A stretch of 64,000 nt of DNA. It comes from Niallia circulans. Lineage in GTDB: Bacteria > Bacillota > Bacilli > Bacillales > Cytobacillaceae. Shown piece after piece: positions 9,419 through 21,341 of this stretch; the first letter of the stretch is position 1; the number at the start of each line of letters is the position of its first letter. The DNA lies in contig NZ_RIBP01000004.1 of NCBI RefSeq assembly GCF_007273535.1, positions 2,270,001 through 2,334,000 on the forward strand, in the 5' to 3' direction. Under the pieces are notes generated by a model. The model was not told the DNA's origin. It worked only from the letters and a program-made list of their open reading frames with translations, and did not search any database. The position numbers and the translations under genes are program-made.

Positions 9419-10729
9419 ATGAGTAAAACAAAATTCAATAAATACGAATTACAGCCGTTCATCCTGAAAGCAGTCGATGAGCTTGGCTTTTATGAACCAA
9501 CTGAAATACAGCAAAAGGTGATTCCGTTAATCTTAAAAGGCGAAAGTGCGATTGGACAATCTCAAACAGGAACAGGTAAAACCCATTCCTACGTATTGCC
9601 AATTGTCCAAAAAATCGTTGCACAGGAAAGTACTGTGCAAGCTGTTATCACGGCACCAACAAGGGAGCTTGCAACACAGATTCATCAGGAAATCCTTAAA
9701 ATCACAAAACACGCGCCAGAGGCTATTACTTCTCGTTTGTTCATTGGTGGAACGGATAAACAGCGCGCGATTGAAAAGCTGAAAAGCCAGCCCCATATTG
9801 TTGTGGGAACACCGGGCAGAATCAATGATCTTGTGAAAGAGCAAGCCTTGTTTGTCCATACATCATCTATGCTTATCGTCGATGAAGCAGACTTAATGCT
9901 TGATATGGGCTTCATAGAAGACGTGGACCAAATTGCTGCAAGAATGCCGAAGAATTTGAGCATCTGTGTTTTCTCCGCAACAATTCCGGAAAAGCTAAAG
10001 CCATTCTTGAAAAAATATTTGGAAAATCCTAAATATGTTCATGTTGAACCAAAACAGCTAACTGCAGCAAAAATTGAACATGTGCTTCTTCCTTCAAGAC
10101 ATAGAGACAAGGTTGCGACAGTATATGAGGCGTTAACTGTTTTTAACCCATTTTTGGCAATCGTGTTCACGAACACGAAACAAATGTGTGATGAAGTAGC
10201 AACAGGTCTTTCTCGAAAAGGACTTAAGGTTGCTAGACTTCATGGAGGACTGACACCGCGCGAACGCAAAAAGGTCATGAAGCAAATCCTAGATCTTGAA
10301 TATCAATTTGTTATTGCAACGGATTTAGCTGCAAGAGGAATTGACATTAAAGGAATCAGCCATGTCATCAACTATGAGCTACCAACTGATTTGGATTTTT
10401 ATGTTCACCGTGTCGGAAGAACGGCAAGAGCTGGTTCTTCAGGGATCGCATTGACGATTTACGAACAAGCGGATGAGGATAAGTTGAATCATCTTGAAAA
10501 GCTTGGCATTGAATTTAAAAACATCGATTTGAAAAACGGTGAATGGGTCGAGATTGACGATAGAAACCGCCGTAAGAAACGTCAACGCTCAGCAGATGAA
10601 ATCGATGCGAAAGCAAAATCACTTGTGAAGAAGCCGAGCAAAGTAAAACCAGGCTACAAGAAAAAAATGCAGCGTCAAGTGGAAAGCATCAAGAAGCGTG
10701 AAAGACGTCTGAAAAGCCGAAACAAATAA
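9419..10729 (+). CDS. cshB: DEAD-box ATP-dependent RNA helicase CshB
   Basis: 436 residues. The helicase motifs appear in order: Q motif (YEPTEIQQKVIP), motif I GQSQTGTGKT, Ia APTRELA, II VDEADLM, III FSATIP, V ATDLAARGID and VI HRVGRTARAG. The C-terminal 60 residues are strongly basic, a typical RNA-binding tail. CshB (YqfR) works with cold-shock proteins and ribosome assembly in B. subtilis. ATG 9419 follows AAAGGAG by 8 bases; the TTG at 9392 is upstream of that site. nfo follows after about 30 bases. Confidence 0.95.
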   Translation: MSKTKFNKYELQPFILKAVDELGFYEPTEIQQKVIPLILKGESAIGQSQTGTGKTHSYVLPIVQKIVAQESTVQAVITAPTRELATQIHQEILKITKHAPEAITSRLFIGGTDKQRAIEKLKSQPHIVVGTPGRINDLVKEQALFVHTSSMLIVDEADLMLDMGFIEDVDQIAARMPKNLSICVFSATIPEKLKPFLKKYLENPKYVHVEPKQLTAAKIEHVLLPSRHRDKVATVYEALTVFNPFLAIVFTNTKQMCDEVATGLSRKGLKVARLHGGLTPRERKKVMKQILDLEYQFVIATDLAARGIDIKGISHVINYELPTDLDFYVHRVGRTARAGSSGIALTIYEQADEDKLNHLEKLGIEFKNIDLKNGEWVEIDDRNRRKKRQRSADEIDAKAKSLVKKPSKVKPGYKKKMQRQVESIKKRERRLKSRNK

Positions 10730-10759
10730 TTAACTTTAGTGGGAAGGGAGAGAGAATAT

Positions 10760-11653
10760 ATGGTGAAAATAGGTTCACATGTTTCCATGAGCGGCAAAAA
10801 AATGCTTCTTGCAGCAAGTGAAGAGGCATTGTCGTACGGAGCTAACACCTTCATGATCTATACAGGTGCTCCCCAAAATACGAGACGCAAGAAAATAGAG
10901 GACTTGAATATCGAAGCAGGGCTTCGTCATATGCAGGAGAACGGGATTGCAGATATCGTCGTACATGCTCCGTATATTATCAATGTAGCCAACACAACAA
11001 ACCCTGCCACATTCGAGCTTGGTGTTAATTTCCTAAGATCAGAAATTGAACGAACAGAAGCACTTGGCTCTAAACAAATTGTTTTGCATCCAGGTGCCCA
11101 CGTTGGCGCTGGTGAGGAAATCGGTATTAAGAGGATTATTGAAGGTCTTAATGAAGTGCTGACAGGCAAAGAAAATTTGCAAATCGCACTGGAAACAATG
11201 GCTGGAAAAGGATCAGAATGCGGTAAGACTTTTGAGGAACTAGCAATGATTATGGATGGTGTCACACATAGTGACAAGCTGTCTGTCTGCTTTGATACAT
11301 GCCATACACATGATGCTGGGTATAATATTGTCGAGGACTTTGATGGCGTTCTGGATGAGTTCGACCGTATTATCGGCTTGGACAAGCTGAAGGTGCTGCA
11401 TATCAATGACAGCAAAAATGCTGTAGGGATGAGAAAGGACCGTCATGAAAACATTGGCTTTGGTCATATCGGTTTTGATGCATTAAGCAAAATCGTCCAT
11501 CACCCACAGCTAGTTGATATTCCGAAAATCCTTGAGACACCTTTTGTCGGGGAAGATAAGAATAACAAAAAAGCTCCATACAAACATGAAATAGAAATGT
11601 TGAAAAGCAAAACATTCAATGAAAACCTATTAGATGAAATTCTAAAAGGATAA
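10760..11653 (+). CDS. nfo: Endonuclease IV (AP endonuclease) Nfo
   Basis: Cuts DNA at abasic sites in base excision repair. The 297-residue TIM-barrel protein has the zinc ligand motifs [47 protein letters not shown] and [11 protein letters not shown], all intact. ATG 10760 follows AAGGGAGAGAGAA; the frame from GTG 10739 merely reads through that site. It is probably co-transcribed with cshB. Confidence 0.97.
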   Translation: MVKIGSHVSMSGKKMLLAASEEALSYGANTFMIYTGAPQNTRRKKIEDLNIEAGLRHMQENGIADIVVHAPYIINVANTTNPATFELGVNFLRSEIERTEALGSKQIVLHPGAHVGAGEEIGIKRIIEGLNEVLTGKENLQIALETMAGKGSECGKTFEELAMIMDGVTHSDKLSVCFDTCHTHDAGYNIVEDFDGVLDEFDRIIGLDKLKVLHINDSKNAVGMRKDRHENIGFGHIGFDALSKIVHHPQLVDIPKILETPFVGEDKNNKKAPYKHEIEMLKSKTFNENLLDEILKG

Positions 11654-11656
11654 AAA

Positions 11657-11695
11657 AAGGACCATTTCCCAAAAGGTGAAATGGTCCTTTTTTTT
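11657..11695. terminator. Bidirectional terminator after nfo
   Basis: Perfect stem AAGGACCATTTC / GAAATGGTCCTT with flanking A and T runs. It lies between nfo (+) and the converging membrane gene (-). Confidence 0.9.
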
Positions 11696-11712
11696 AAAAT
11701 AGCAGTGTAAAT

Positions 11713-12039
11713 TCAAAGGCTAAAAGCTGCTCCAAGCCCGATGAGAAAAAATAAGAAGGAGCCGACGTTGAAACAATTGATGGACAGACTGCCTATGGTC
11801 CTTTTTAATTTATAGCTGTTTTTAAATCCTAAAGTGCTTGCTGCTGTTTTCATTTCACTATAGTTAGAGAAAAGTCCTCCAGTCCTTGAAAAGAAGATAA
11901 ACAGTAAAGAAAAGACTAAGCCAACATAAAAGATTGAATCAAGTAATAGGAGATTATATTTTTGTGCTAGAAGCAAAGAAATAGCCAGCTCTACAAGGAT
12001 AACTGCAACTGTTAGAATTAGAAACCTACCATATTTCAT
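11713..12039 (-). CDS. Small membrane protein, possibly DUF3899-like
   Basis: 108 residues with three predicted membrane segments: residues about 5-25, 30-50 (YVGLVFSLLFIFFSRTGG) and 88-107. The order of two segments, a short basic linker and one C-terminal segment recalls DUF3899 proteins, but the match is from memory and weak. Start ATG 12039 is preceded by GGGGAGGGATTAA. It is monocistronic. No function can be offered. Confidence 0.65.
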   Translation of the reverse strand: MKYGRFLILTVAVILVELAISLLLAQKYNLLLLDSIFYVGLVFSLLFIFFSRTGGLFSNYSEMKTAASTLGFKNSYKLKRTIGSLSINCFNVGSFLFFLIGLGAAFSL

Positions 12040-12104
12040 TTAATCCCTCCCCTAAATATTTCCTTCTTATGTTATTATATCATAATATACTGATATTTCT
12101 GAAA

Positions 12105-12146
12105 TTAACAAAAAGCAAAGACTACAAATGTGGTCTTTGCTTTTTG
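12105..12146 (-). terminator. Terminator of the permease-like operon
   Basis: Stem CAAAAAGCAAAGAC / GTCTTTGCTTTTTG directly after the stop of the YcgQ-like gene. The minus strand continues with TTAATTTC. Confidence 0.75.
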
Positions 12147-13001
12147 TTAATTTTGTCGATATACATATGGGTCATTGGGCTCTGAAACCTTTTCCCATTT
12201 TGTTACCTTCAAGACAGGGATTGACTTTTTAAACGGTTGATAATACATCGTATCGAGGGTTCCGGTTATTTGCAGCCACTCGTCATTGCTTGTTTTTAAG
12301 TCGTCTGGTAAATCAAGCATGATGCCATATACCCCTGAATCGGCAATACAATGAATAATCCCAAAACGCAGCAGAAATGCTTGGTTACTCGAAAGCTCCT
12401 TATCCTTATATGCAAAGCCTGTTAATGTCATTTCTTCCCCCATGAACTCGCCTGGATAATTATAGACAGTTTCAAGGTCATTCAAAAAGGTATCTCCCTC
12501 TAAAGTGATAGAGTCTTCGTTATTTAATTTTTTCAGACCCTTGTCCATCACCTCAGAATAGCCTTCCTTACCGTAATAGCTGCTTGTATCTGGTTGCAGG
12601 AACTGGTGCTGGCTGTATTGATCTCCTTCGTCATAAACAGGGAAAAACAGCCCCTTTTTTTCAACGATATTTGAATCGAGTGTGGCAACAGGCAAAAACA
12701 AGCCTGTCAGAACAGGTGTAATCATAATAAGAAAAGCAAAGCCTCTATTCCAACGATTTTCCTCATGCGTATGATCATGTCCGCAATCGACGCCACAATT
12801 ATGTCCATGCTCATGTTCATGCTTATCACCTTTTATATAAAAATAAAGGGATATCAACGTAAACAAAATAAAGATATAAATTGCAGATTCGGATATATAA
12901 GAGTACTTCATATTGATATATTTGGAAATATCACCAGAAGCATGCAGATGGAAAAAAAGGTATGTAAACCCGATTAATACAAAAATCCGAAACATATACA
13001 T
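12147..13001 (-). CDS. YcgQ-like TIGR03943 family protein with His-rich loop
   Basis: 284 residues. Residues 1-25 and 37-56 are membrane segments. They are followed by a metal-binding-type loop with many His and two Cys (HEHEHGHNCGVDCGHDHTHE, about residues 62-81) and another membrane segment near 88-106. The remainder is an extracytoplasmic domain containing the conserved IHCIADSGVYG and WLQITGTL, the DUF1980/TIGR03943 (OB-fold-like) signature. It is paired with a permease 6 bases upstream, as ycgQ-ycgR are in B. subtilis. The His-rich loop suggests a divalent metal; the direction and substrate are unknown. Confidence 0.8.
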   Translation of the reverse strand: MYMFRIFVLIGFTYLFFHLHASGDISKYINMKYSYISESAIYIFILFTLISLYFYIKGDKHEHEHGHNCGVDCGHDHTHEENRWNRGFAFLIMITPVLTGLFLPVATLDSNIVEKKGLFFPVYDEGDQYSQHQFLQPDTSSYYGKEGYSEVMDKGLKKLNNEDSITLEGDTFLNDLETVYNYPGEFMGEEMTLTGFAYKDKELSSNQAFLLRFGIIHCIADSGVYGIMLDLPDDLKTSNDEWLQITGTLDTMYYQPFKKSIPVLKVTKWEKVSEPNDPYVYRQN

Positions 13002-13007
13002 GCCTCC

Positions 13008-13874
13008 TTAAAAAACTAATGTTATAACAAGAACAGTAACGGTAATTACTGTACATAAGACAGCAACAAATTTTGCTTTAAATGTACTTAGCAGCATCAT
13101 TGTGTTTTTAATATCAAGCATCGGTCCAAAGAGCAGGAAAGCGAGAATCGAGCTTGTTGAGAAGCTGCCTCGAAAGCTTGCCGCAATAAAAGCATCTGCT
13201 TGTGAGCAAAGGCTTAATACATAAGCGAGCCCCATCATCACTACATGGGAGGAAACAGTACCGTTTCCAATGGAAACAAGTGTGGATGTTTTTATAGTTG
13301 TTTGTACAAGTGCAGCTATCAGAGATCCTGCTACTAAATATTTTGCGACAGAAAAAAACTCATCAATGGAGTGTTTCAGCATGGCCGAAATTTTTTCTGA
13401 AAAGGAATGATAATGAGCAGCATGGCTGTCTGTTGATTTTAATGGCGAGTCCTTCACAAAAAATTGTAGGAAGATGCCAATGATGATGGAAGCCAGTATA
13501 GCCAATAAACCACGGTGTAGCACCATGCTCCAGCTGTTTCCAAATGCAATATAGGTCGAAAAGAGAACGATTGGATTGATGATTGGTCCAGTAATCATAA
13601 AGGCTACCGCAGCAGGGACGGATACACCTTTAAGAATAAGCCTTCTTGTTATAGGAATAATTCCACATTCACACGCAGGAATGATAGCACCTAAAAGAGA
13701 GGCAACTAGTATAGCCAAGATAGTATTTTTTGGCATAAGCTTCGCAATCATTTCTTCTGAAATAAAAACTTGAATGATACCGGAGAAGATAACACCAATA
13801 AGAATAAATGGCAGAGCTTCTATGACAATGCTTATAAAAATGGTGTTTAATTGCAGTAATGATTCCATATTCAT
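13008..13874 (-). CDS. YcgR/YraQ-type permease (DUF318)
   Basis: 288 residues with about eight membrane segments in two blocks separated by a soluble linker with KSTDSHAAHYHSF. The conserved motifs PACECGIIPITRRLI (two acidic/Cys residues in the membrane) and CSQADAFIAASF define the predicted permease family DUF318. ATG 13874 has AAAAGGAG at 8 bases; the frame from 13931 has none. It is the first gene of the two-gene unit with the TIGR03943 protein. Its position beside zur and its His/Cys-rich partner make metal transport plausible but unproven. Confidence 0.82.
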   Translation of the reverse strand: MNMESLLQLNTIFISIVIEALPFILIGVIFSGIIQVFISEEMIAKLMPKNTILAILVASLLGAIIPACECGIIPITRRLILKGVSVPAAVAFMITGPIINPIVLFSTYIAFGNSWSMVLHRGLLAILASIIIGIFLQFFVKDSPLKSTDSHAAHYHSFSEKISAMLKHSIDEFFSVAKYLVAGSLIAALVQTTIKTSTLVSIGNGTVSSHVVMMGLAYVLSLCSQADAFIAASFRGSFSTSSILAFLLFGPMLDIKNTMMLLSTFKAKFVAVLCTVITVTVLVITLVF

Positions 13875-14140
13875 ATTATTGCTCCTTTTAACTTCCAAAA
13901 AATAAGACAAGCAATTCTTGTCCAAGGACAAATTTTAGCATAACCAGATGAAAAAAGGATGAGAATTACAAGAAATTATTATTTCGAGCGAAGCCTCTTT
14001 TCTAATGGAAGGGGAAAAAGACAGTTTTGTCTTTGTGAAATCTTTATACTTGATGTTAAACAGAGAAATTAAATATCGGTGCATGCTTTTATGCTTTATT
14101 GTGCCGTGATTCTTATATGGGTAAACTCATTTATAAAAGA
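13875..14140. other. Gap upstream of the permease pair
   Basis: About 265 bases between the permease start (13874, -) and the yqfT terminator. On the minus strand an extended -10-like TGCTAAAAT lies at about 13932-13940, some 60 bases before the start. I found no Zur-box-like sequence here. The 13-mer AAGCCTCTTTTCT occurs near 13996 and again in the yqfT terminator at about 14144; I see no other feature. Confidence 0.35.
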
Positions 14141-14180
14141 CAAAAGCCTCTTTTCTCTGGAAAGAAAAAAGAGGCTTTTG
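14141..14180 (-). terminator. Terminator downstream of yqfT
   Basis: Stem CAAAAGCCTCTTTT / AAAAGAGGCTTTTG, 8 bases past the yqfT stop on the minus strand. Confidence 0.75.
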
Positions 14181-14187
14181 ATTAAGG

Positions 14188-14445
14188 CTATTGTTTTGCG
14201 AACAGGTTGAATAAGTTATTAACTTCTTTTGCAGTGGCTGGGCTCGTAATGGTGGCAAGCTCTCTGATAAGCTGGGCTCTTTCTGATGGATTAAAGATAT
14301 TGACTTTTTTGCTGTTCAAGTGTTGTGCGAGTTTTTCTGATTCTGTGTCTGAAATAGGTATTTTAAACTGTTTGCTGTATTTCAGCAGTTCTGTAGGTGT
14401 AATCGTATGGATTTTGTGGTTTATTATATTTTCAAAAATTTTCAT
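14188..14445 (-). CDS. yqfT: YqfT family (DUF2624) small protein
   Basis: 85 residues, predicted mostly helical and soluble. It shows the DUF2624 pattern: IINHKIHTITPTELLKYS, then LNSKKVNIFNPSERAQL and a C-terminal helix EVNNLFNLF. ATG 14445 is placed behind GGGGAGTGATGAC; the ATG at 14460 lies upstream of that site. In B. subtilis yqfT also follows nfo on the way to zur. No function is known. Confidence 0.75.
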   Translation of the reverse strand: MKIFENIINHKIHTITPTELLKYSKQFKIPISDTESEKLAQHLNSKKVNIFNPSERAQLIRELATITSPATAKEVNNLFNLFAKQ

Positions 14446-14539
14446 GTCATCACTCCCCATTCTAACATATGAGTGTTGGACGAAAATGTGTCATGAAAAT
14501 TTGAAAAAATTAAATTGATTTATCAGGAGAAGCGGTAAC

Positions 14540-14568
14540 TTTACAATTATAGGGCATTCTTGTATACT
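14540..14568 (+). promoter_or_regulatory. Sigma-A promoter of zur
   Basis: TTTACA (14540-14545), a 17-base spacer and TATACT (14563-14568). The expected start of transcription is near 14575, so the downstream Zur-like box would lie in the early transcribed region. Confidence 0.6.
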
Positions 14569-14589
14569 AGTTTAGATAAAGTATTAATC

Positions 14590-14610
14590 AAATCGTAACG
14601 ATTACTATAT
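14590..14610 (+). promoter_or_regulatory. Candidate Zur operator upstream of zur
   Basis: AAATCGTAACGATTACTATA plus a final T. Compared with the Bacillus Zur box as I remember it (AAATCGTAATNATTACGATT + T), about 17 of 20 defined positions agree. It sits about 20 bases downstream of the -10 and about 30 bases ahead of the start codon, suggesting autoregulation. Confidence 0.6.
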
Positions 14611-14638
14611 ATATTCCATAAATTGGGAGGTGTCACCA

Positions 14639-15052
14639 TTGAATGTTGCACAAGCTTTGGACATACTGAAGGAAGAGGGCTATAAGCATACTGGGAAAAG
14701 AGAAGATATGTTAGAGCTGTTTGCTACAAAAAATAAATATATAACAGCTAAAGATGTACTTGATGCTCTGAAAAATGATTATCCTGGCTTAAGCTTCGAC
14801 ACCATATACCGCAACCTATCCCTTTTTGTAGATCTAAATATTTTTGAGATGACAGAATTAAATGGCGAAAAGCATTTTCGCTTTACTTGCTCTCACCATA
14901 ACCATCACCACCATTTTATTTGTTTAGAATGCGGGAAAACAAAAGAAATTATCACATGCCCAATGGCAGAACTGACAGATAATCTTAAGGGATACGACGT
15001 GTCTGGCCATAAATTTGAAATTTACGGAAGATGCCCGGAATGTGTCCAATAA
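14639..15052 (+). CDS. zur: Zinc uptake regulator Zur (Fur family)
   Basis: A zinc-sensing repressor of 137 residues. The N-terminal winged helix holds the recognition segment [16 protein letters not shown] (about residues 42-57). The metal-binding region holds the His-rich [15 protein letters not shown] and the two structural CxxC sites, CLEC and CPEC. It matches B. subtilis Zur (YqfV) much better than Fur or PerR. The start is TTG 14639, 8 bases after GGGAGG; this gives the family N-terminus [11 protein letters not shown]. The znu/zur uptake genes found upstream in B. subtilis are absent here. Confidence 0.92.
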   Translation: MNVAQALDILKEEGYKHTGKREDMLELFATKNKYITAKDVLDALKNDYPGLSFDTIYRNLSLFVDLNIFEMTELNGEKHFRFTCSHHNHHHHFICLECGKTKEIITCPMAELTDNLKGYDVSGHKFEIYGRCPECVQ

Positions 15053-15054
15053 AA

Positions 15055-15087
15055 AAAATCTACTGCTCATACAGTAGATTTTTTTTT
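15055..15087. terminator. Terminator between zur and yqfW
   Basis: Stem AAATCTACTG / CAGTAGATTT with A and T runs on both sides, placed between two converging genes; it can serve both. Confidence 0.88.
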
Positions 15088-15091
15088 ATGT

Positions 15092-15664
15092 TTATTTCAT
15101 TTTCATCCAATTTTCAACCCAATCAGAAGCTTCCTGCCAGCTTGTTACTCGGATGACTCCTTCAGGAATCGGGTCCCTGTTGTAAGGTGTATCAAATAAT
15201 ATGACAGGAATGCCACATTCCTTATTTATCATCACTGCATTATCATGCTTATCCTCAAAAAAGATATCGACCTCATGTTGTTTAACAGCAGCTATTTTAT
15301 GATGCGTGCCAATTAATTCAATATGGTCATAGGAAATACCGTTATTAACAAACCATTCCTTTGTGACATTGAGCAGATGCTTGCCTCTTGCACTGATAAA
15401 ATACAGCTCATGCTTGCCTGCCCAGCTGCTTAAAACGATATTAGCCCCTTCTGCAAGAGGGGAAGCAGTATAAATGCGCGGTTCATTATCGACGAACCAT
15501 TTGTCAAATTCCTCCTGTGAAACTGAAACAAGAGGGTATAAATCGTATTCCTTAATATCATCAAGCGTAATATTCAACTGAAAGCTTTCATTCAAATAGG
15601 GAACGAAGGTATCCGGACTAGTGACAGTACCATCAATATCAATCCCAAACCGTAATTTTTTCAT
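15092..15664 (-). CDS. yqfW: Putative nucleotidase YqfW (HAD superfamily)
   Basis: 190 residues. The HAD nucleophile motif is GIDIDGTVTSP at the N-terminus (DxDGT), motif II is YFISAR, and the C-terminal acidic motif is DIFFEDKHDNA. This is the UPF0655 / 5'(3')-deoxyribonucleotidase-like group that includes YqfW. The substrate is not established. The start is ATG 15664 behind AAAAGGAG. In B. subtilis it also neighbours zur. Confidence 0.88.
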   Translation of the reverse strand: MKKLRFGIDIDGTVTSPDTFVPYLNESFQLNITLDDIKEYDLYPLVSVSQEEFDKWFVDNEPRIYTASPLAEGANIVLSSWAGKHELYFISARGKHLLNVTKEWFVNNGISYDHIELIGTHHKIAAVKQHEVDIFFEDKHDNAVMINKECGIPVILFDTPYNRDPIPEGVIRVTSWQEASDWVENWMKMK

Positions 15665-15862
15665 ATGTACTCCTTTTTATTTGGTTTTCACGAAGAATTC
15701 TAACTTAGGATCCTTCTCTTAAGCTTAACAAAGATATGGACAAGGAGAAAGTCATAACTCCCCAAAAAAAGCCACATTTGCTGCCAAGCTTTTACACTTA
15801 TAATCATTGCTGTTTTGGCCATTATAATAAATGCTCCTATTATAGAAAGCGAGGGAATGATC

Positions 15863-16267
15863 ATGGCAGACTACAATAGCAATGAAGAAAAGAATCGCAT
15901 CGATAGAGAGCAAGACGATTCACGTACAACTGATTACTTGGAAGAGACATCTGCAGAGATTGTCAATCCAATGCCTTTTAATACAAGTGTCCCGATTCGT
16001 CAAAGGGTAGAAACGACGAATGAAGAAGCCAGAATGGCAACCACTGACCGCAGGGAGCATACAGAAAGCAATGGAAGAGGAGTCGGGATTACAGCACTGA
16101 TTATCTCGATCATTTCCCTGTTTGTGATGCCGATCATATTAGGTATCGTCGGGATTGTTGTAGGATTGGTAGCACGCAGACGCGGTGCAGTAACGCTTGG
16201 CTCTTGGGCGATTGCGCTTGGAGCATTGTCCATCATCATTGGCATATTTATAGCACCGTTCTTCTAA
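15863..16267 (+). CDS. yqfX: YqfX, DUF4190 membrane protein
   Basis: 134 residues. The first 75 are hydrophilic and acidic (MADYNSNEEKNRIDREQDDS). Two membrane segments follow (GVGITALIISIISLFVMPII and TLGSWAIALGALSIIIGIF) around a basic turn, ARRRGAV, the usual DUF4190 arrangement. I chose ATG 15863 because GAGGGA lies about 7 bases upstream. Function unknown; the gene is conserved next to yqfW in Bacillus. Confidence 0.8.
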   Translation: MADYNSNEEKNRIDREQDDSRTTDYLEETSAEIVNPMPFNTSVPIRQRVETTNEEARMATTDRREHTESNGRGVGITALIISIISLFVMPIILGIVGIVVGLVARRRGAVTLGSWAIALGALSIIIGIFIAPFF

Positions 16268-16290
16268 GGAATCCCTATAACAGTAACAGG

Positions 16291-16325
16291 CCGGCAGCAT
16301 TAAAAGTAAGCTGCCGGTTTTTTTA
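16291..16325 (+). terminator. Terminator after yqfX
   Basis: CCGGCAGC / GCTGCCGG with an 11-base loop and eight Ts. Confidence 0.88.
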
Positions 16326-16352
16326 ATGAAAAAAATTATAATATTTTTTTAT

Positions 16353-16366
16353 AGAAAGCGTTGACA
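16353..16366 (+). promoter_or_regulatory. cre site (CcpA) overlapping the bglP -35
   Basis: AGAAAGCGTTGACA matches the catabolite-response consensus TGWAARCGYTWNCW at 12 of 14 positions. It covers the -35 box of the promoter that follows, so CcpA binding should block transcription when glucose is present. Confidence 0.7.
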
Positions 16367-16389
16367 ATGATTTTGGAGCATGTTAAATT
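16361..16389 (+). promoter_or_regulatory. Sigma-A promoter of bglP-bglA
   Basis: TTGACA (16361-16366), 17 bases, TAAATT (16384-16389). It is followed by a long leader of about 250 bases with an antitermination module. Confidence 0.75.
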
Positions 16390-16419
16390 TAGCTTATAAA
16401 ACTTAATGAAACCGCTTTA

Positions 16420-16512
16420 GGATTGTTACTGATAAGCAGGCAAAACCTAAACTACGTTCTTGTTTAATGGGGATTTTATATCCTTATTCATGGGCGCAGT
16501 TTAGGTTTTTTT
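16420..16512 (+). promoter_or_regulatory. Ribonucleic antiterminator (RAT) and overlapping terminator
   Basis: The RAT lies at 16420-16447 (GGATTGTTACTGATAAGCAG followed by GCAAAACC), close to the sites bound by LicT/SacY/BglG-type antiterminators. Its 3' end overlaps the 5' arm of a terminator: AAAACCTAAACT (16442-16453) can pair with AGTTTAGG (16498-16505) and the T-run that follows. Binding of a phosphorylation-controlled antiterminator would let transcription into bglP. No such protein gene lies in this window. Confidence 0.88.
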
Positions 16513-16574
16513 TATGGAGTTAAAGCTGGAGGGATGTTAAGAGCAGAACAAAAAGGTAATTAAAAAAGCTGTAA

Positions 16575-18518
<1,944 letters not shown>

Positions 18519-18523
18519 GTAAA

Positions 18524-18551
18524 AAAAGGGACCAAAATATGGTCCCTTCTT
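18524..18551 (+). terminator. Hairpin between bglP and bglA
   Basis: AAGGGACC / GGTCCCTT around an AT loop, followed by a short, interrupted T stretch (CTTAAT). Probably a partial terminator or mRNA-stabilising element inside the operon. Confidence 0.5.
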
Positions 18552-18553
18552 AA

Positions 18554-19972
<1,419 letters not shown>

Positions 19973-19979
19973 AAAAACC

Positions 19980-20009
19980 AAAACCCTTAGCGGCTTGCTA
20001 AGGGTTTTG
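19980..20009 (+). terminator. Terminator after bglA
   Basis: AAAACCCTTAGC / GCTAAGGGTTTT, perfect 12-base stem with a 5-base loop; the T-run is 4 long. Confidence 0.8.
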
Positions 20010-20019
20010 TCGTGTAGTA

Positions 20020-20048
20020 AAAACCCCAATCAAATCGATTGGGGTTTT
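20020..20048 (-). terminator. Terminator of ispG
   Basis: AAAACCCCAATC / GATTGGGGTTTT, perfect stem; the minus strand ends in TTTTT. It is back-to-back with the bglA terminator. Confidence 0.8.
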
Positions 20049-20055
20049 AAAAAAA

Positions 20056-21192
20056 TTATTGTGAAAGCATATCCTGTTTCTTCTGTTGTTCTTCCGCTTC
20101 CTCTGCCGCTTTTTTAGCAAAATACTCCTCGGCAATAGCGTCGATTTCTTTTTTCAATTCGTCTACCATTGTTTCCTCTGGCACCTTACGGACGATTTTC
20201 CCTTTGCGGAATAGCAAGCCTTCGCCTCTAGCTCCAGCGATGCCGATATCAGCCTCTCTCGCCTCACCAGGACCGTTAACAGCACAGCCTAGCACTGCTA
20301 CTTTAATAGGTGCTTTAATAGTAGAAATATATTCTTCTACTTCATTTGCGATAGAAATGAGGTCAATCTCAATCCGTCCGCATGTCGGACAAGAAATCAA
20401 TGTAGCTGCATTAGCAGACAATCCGAATGATTTAAGTAGCTCACGGGCAACCTTAACTTCTTCAACAGGGTCTGCACTTAAAGAAATACGAACCGTATTT
20501 CCGATTCCTTTGCTAAGAATGGCACCTAAACCTGCCGCGCTTTTTACAGTTCCTGCAAATAAGGTACCTGATTCAGTTATCCCAAGGTGCAGCGGATAAT
20601 CAAAAGCTTTTGCAGCCTTTTCATATGCTTCAATGGCAAGGTTAACATCAGAAGCTTTCATGGAAACGATAATGTTATGGAAGTCAAGGTCTTCTAATAT
20701 TTTAATATGATGAAGAGCACTTTCTACCATACCGTCTGCTGTTGGGTATCCGTATTTCTCAAGAATTCTTTTCTCAAGAGAACCGGCATTAACACCAATA
20801 CGAATTGGAATCCCTTTTGCTTTTGCAGCTTTAACAACTGCTTCAACCTTTTCCCTTTTCCCGATATTACCAGGGTTAATTCTGATTTTGTCAGCGCCAC
20901 CCTCAATTGCTTTTAATGCAAGGCGATAGTCAAAATGAATATCAACAACAAGTGGGATGTTAATTCTCTTTTTTATGTCTGCGATGGCATTTGCTGCACG
21001 CTCATCAGGACAAGCAACACGGACAACTTGGCATCCAGCTTCTTCAAGTCGATTGATTTCTGCAACTGTAGCTTCCACATCATGTGTTTTCGTTGTGGTC
21101 ATACTTTGGATAACAACTTCATTGTTTCCGCCAATTGTCAAATTGCCAACTTTTATTGGTCGGGTTTTAGTACGATGTATAATTTCACTCAA
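20056..21192 (-). CDS. ispG: 4-hydroxy-3-methylbut-2-en-1-yl diphosphate synthase (flavodoxin) IspG
   Basis: MEP-pathway enzyme converting MEcPP to HMBPP, the substrate of IspH. The 378-residue TIM-barrel protein has [12 protein letters not shown] at the N-terminus and the [4Fe-4S] cysteines in LISCPTCGR and [11 protein letters not shown]. The last 30 residues are a charged extension ([11 protein letters not shown]). The start is TTG 21192, 8 bases after AAAGGAGCG. Normal length for the bacterial single-barrel form. Confidence 0.95.
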   Translation of the reverse strand: MSEIIHRTKTRPIKVGNLTIGGNNEVVIQSMTTTKTHDVEATVAEINRLEEAGCQVVRVACPDERAANAIADIKKRINIPLVVDIHFDYRLALKAIEGGADKIRINPGNIGKREKVEAVVKAAKAKGIPIRIGVNAGSLEKRILEKYGYPTADGMVESALHHIKILEDLDFHNIIVSMKASDVNLAIEAYEKAAKAFDYPLHLGITESGTLFAGTVKSAAGLGAILSKGIGNTVRISLSADPVEEVKVARELLKSFGLSANAATLISCPTCGRIEIDLISIANEVEEYISTIKAPIKVAVLGCAVNGPGEAREADIGIAGARGEGLLFRKGKIVRKVPEETMVDELKKEIDAIAEEYFAKKAAEEAEEQQKKQDMLSQ

Positions 21193-21341
21193 TGGTGATT
21201 CGCTCCTTTAATAATTGGAGAACCTTAAAATAACTTGATTCTCAAATAAATTCAAAAGTACATTCCTATTGTAACAATGAAATACTTATATTGACAAGAA
21301 ACTTGCTGTTATTAACAACTGGAAAATTGCAATTAGACGTT

